A DNA stretch of 5,644 bases, taken from assembly GCA_913053795.1 (NCBI GenBank), contig CAJXGZ010000160.1:1-5644 (forward strand), given 5' to 3'. The notes beneath the pieces are model-generated. The model searched no databases, was not told where the DNA came from, and worked only from the letters and a program-made list of their open reading frames with translations. The translations under genes and the position numbers were made by a program. How positions within the stretch are numbered: the first letter of the stretch is position 1; every line of letters begins with the position of its first letter. This DNA comes from an uncultured Rhodospirillales bacterium (lineage in GTDB: Bacteria; Pseudomonadota; Alphaproteobacteria; Rhodospirillales; 2-02-FULL-58-16). Shown one piece after another: positions 4,851 through 5,644 of the stretch.

Positions 4851-5644
4851 TTAGGCGTCCCTCCAAGGAGGTTTTTCTCCCAGAGATCACCAATTCCGTA
4901 CTCCTCAAGCCATTGGGAAACTTCCCCTTCATCAAGCCGTCTGAATTCGGATTCGCCGTTATTCCGGTCGGCCAGGATTATGTCTTCATAAGAGAATTGA
5001 TTGGCAAGCGTCACCGACTGGGTGGCGGCGATGACTTGGCATTTGGTGGCCGCTTTCCGTATCAAGCCGCCCAGCAAGTGAATCGCGAAGGGATGGAGTC
5101 CAAGTTCCGGCTCGTCGATGAGAATGACTTTCGGGGGATCGGGTTGGAGAAGGACGGTTGCGAGGCAAACAAATCTTTGCAAGCCGTCGGGGAATTCGCT
5201 GGCGAAGAAAGGCCGCTCTATCCCTTCGTGCCTCCATCTTAGAAGGATTTTTTTGGGATTGTGTTTTTCCGGTTCAAGAATGAAGTCTTTGAAGAATGGA
5301 GCTACTCTGCGTATCGTTTGGACAATCCTGCCGTAGGACGCTGGTTCATGTTTATTAATGGAAAAAAGGAATGGAGCCAGATTTCCTCCATCGGAATGCA
5401 GCCTTGCGACATCGTGTACGTGTTGCATCTTCTGAATCGCCGCGTCCGGTCCGGTGTCCAGAAAATGAAAGGCCGTCCAGCAGACTATGCGTACGCCAAA
5501 ATCAAAGTCCGTTTTCTCGAACAATTCTGTAGAAAGAGCTGCGGTTATCTTAGTTTGCAGAAAAGACTTGTATCCGCCGGGGCCGACTTCATGGAGTTCA
5601 TTCGGCGTCTTCACGGTCTCATCCTCAATCCGCAGCAAATCGCT
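4847..5644 (-). CDS. AAA_21/OLD-like ATPase, C-terminal part (5' end outside window)
   Basis: 265 residues of an open frame that runs through the right edge; the Walker A P-loop and N-terminus lie outside. Counting from the first codon inside the window, the fragment has HDVARLHSDGGNLAPFLF (77-94), a block typical of AAA_21 proteins before the second lobe; an ABC-like signature segment EFPDGLQRFVCLATVLLQP (150-168); Walker B and D-loop VILIDEPELGLHP (173-185) with D177-E178; and the switch segment IAATQS (205-210), Gln where many ABC ATPases have His. It ends with YGIGDLWEKNLLGG (249-262), a common tail in DUF4276-linked ATPases. The fold is that of SMC/RecF/OLD ATP-driven dimer switches. With DUF4276 it resembles split ATPase/Toprim systems such as PARIS (AriA/AriB) or AbiL. 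A TTG at 5636-5638 could be read as a start but would give a protein without Walker A, so the real start is beyond the edge. Confidence 0.93.
   Translation of the reverse strand, partial: SDLLRIEDETVKTPNELHEVGPGGYKSFLQTKITAALSTELFEKTDFDFGVRIVCWTAFHFLDTGPDAAIQKMQHVHDVARLHSDGGNLAPFLFSINKHEPASYGRIVQTIRRVAPFFKDFILEPEKHNPKKILLRWRHEGIERPFFASEFPDGLQRFVCLATVLLQPDPPKVILIDEPELGLHPFAIHLLGGLIRKAATKCQVIAATQSVTLANQFSYEDIILADRNNGESEFRRLDEGEVSQWLEEYGIGDLWEKNLLGGTPK
4859..4864 (-). promoter_or_regulatory. Ribosome-binding site of the DUF4276 gene
   Basis: GGAGGG on the minus strand, 8 bases before the DUF4276 ATG at 4850, embedded in the codons for the Gly-Gly near the C-terminus of the ATPase. It supports that start and independent initiation in addition to coupling through the ATGA overlap. 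Confidence 0.7.

Noticed and set aside
4554..5242. Plus-strand open frames opposite the DUF4276 and ATPase genes (4554-4991, 4844-5242)
   Set aside because: They lack recognisable motifs and are antisense to frames with Walker B, signature and DUF4276 blocks.
5636..5638. TTG as the true start of the ATPase
   Set aside because: The frame stays open to the edge (Ser-Asp before it) and a protein starting here would lack Walker A and the N-terminal lobe.

Overview
The window looks like a chromosomal segment of an alphaproteobacterium. The main evidence is a DUF4167 protein, a family essentially restricted to that class, lying directly downstream of prmC, which is the usual alphaproteobacterial order. 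Most of the window is GC-rich: sampled lines in the oxidoreductase, MOSC and prmC genes hand-count at about 62-73% G+C. I cannot name a genus from the sequence alone. There are seven protein genes. Six are complete and one runs off the right edge. No tRNA, rRNA, CRISPR array, transposase or integrase was seen.

Left part (1-2596): an exported TPR-repeat protein on the minus strand (103-870) is transcribed away from a plus-strand pair, with 59 bases between the two starts. The pair is a YeeZ-like atypical SDR oxidoreductase (930-1823) and a MOSC-domain protein (1820-2596). They share an ATGA stop/start overlap and are almost certainly co-transcribed. An 8-bp perfect hairpin lies just past the TPR gene.

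Middle (2602-4221): the DUF4167 gene (2602-3093, minus) converges on the MOSC gene with only 5 bases between stops. A 246-base gap with several alternative hairpins separates it from prmC (3340-4221, minus), the release-factor glutamine methyltransferase.

Right part (4218-5644, minus): in many alphaproteobacteria prfA (release factor 1) sits immediately upstream of prmC. Here prmC is instead preceded by a DUF4276 gene (4218-4850), and before that the C-terminal part of an AAA_21/OLD-like ATPase (4847-5644, start outside the window). ATPase to DUF4276 and DUF4276 to prmC are both ATGA overlaps, so the three genes form one tightly coupled operon. The ATPase/DUF4276 pair is clearly poorer in G+C: about 49% by hand count over 4261-4800.

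The most interesting point is this last arrangement. An OLD/PARIS/AbiL-style 'ATPase plus Toprim-like partner' cassette, a plausible anti-phage or stress system, appears to be spliced without a gap into a translation-termination operon and is translationally coupled to prmC. Co-transcription is strongly suggested by the sequence; the defence role and any functional link to PrmC are inference.
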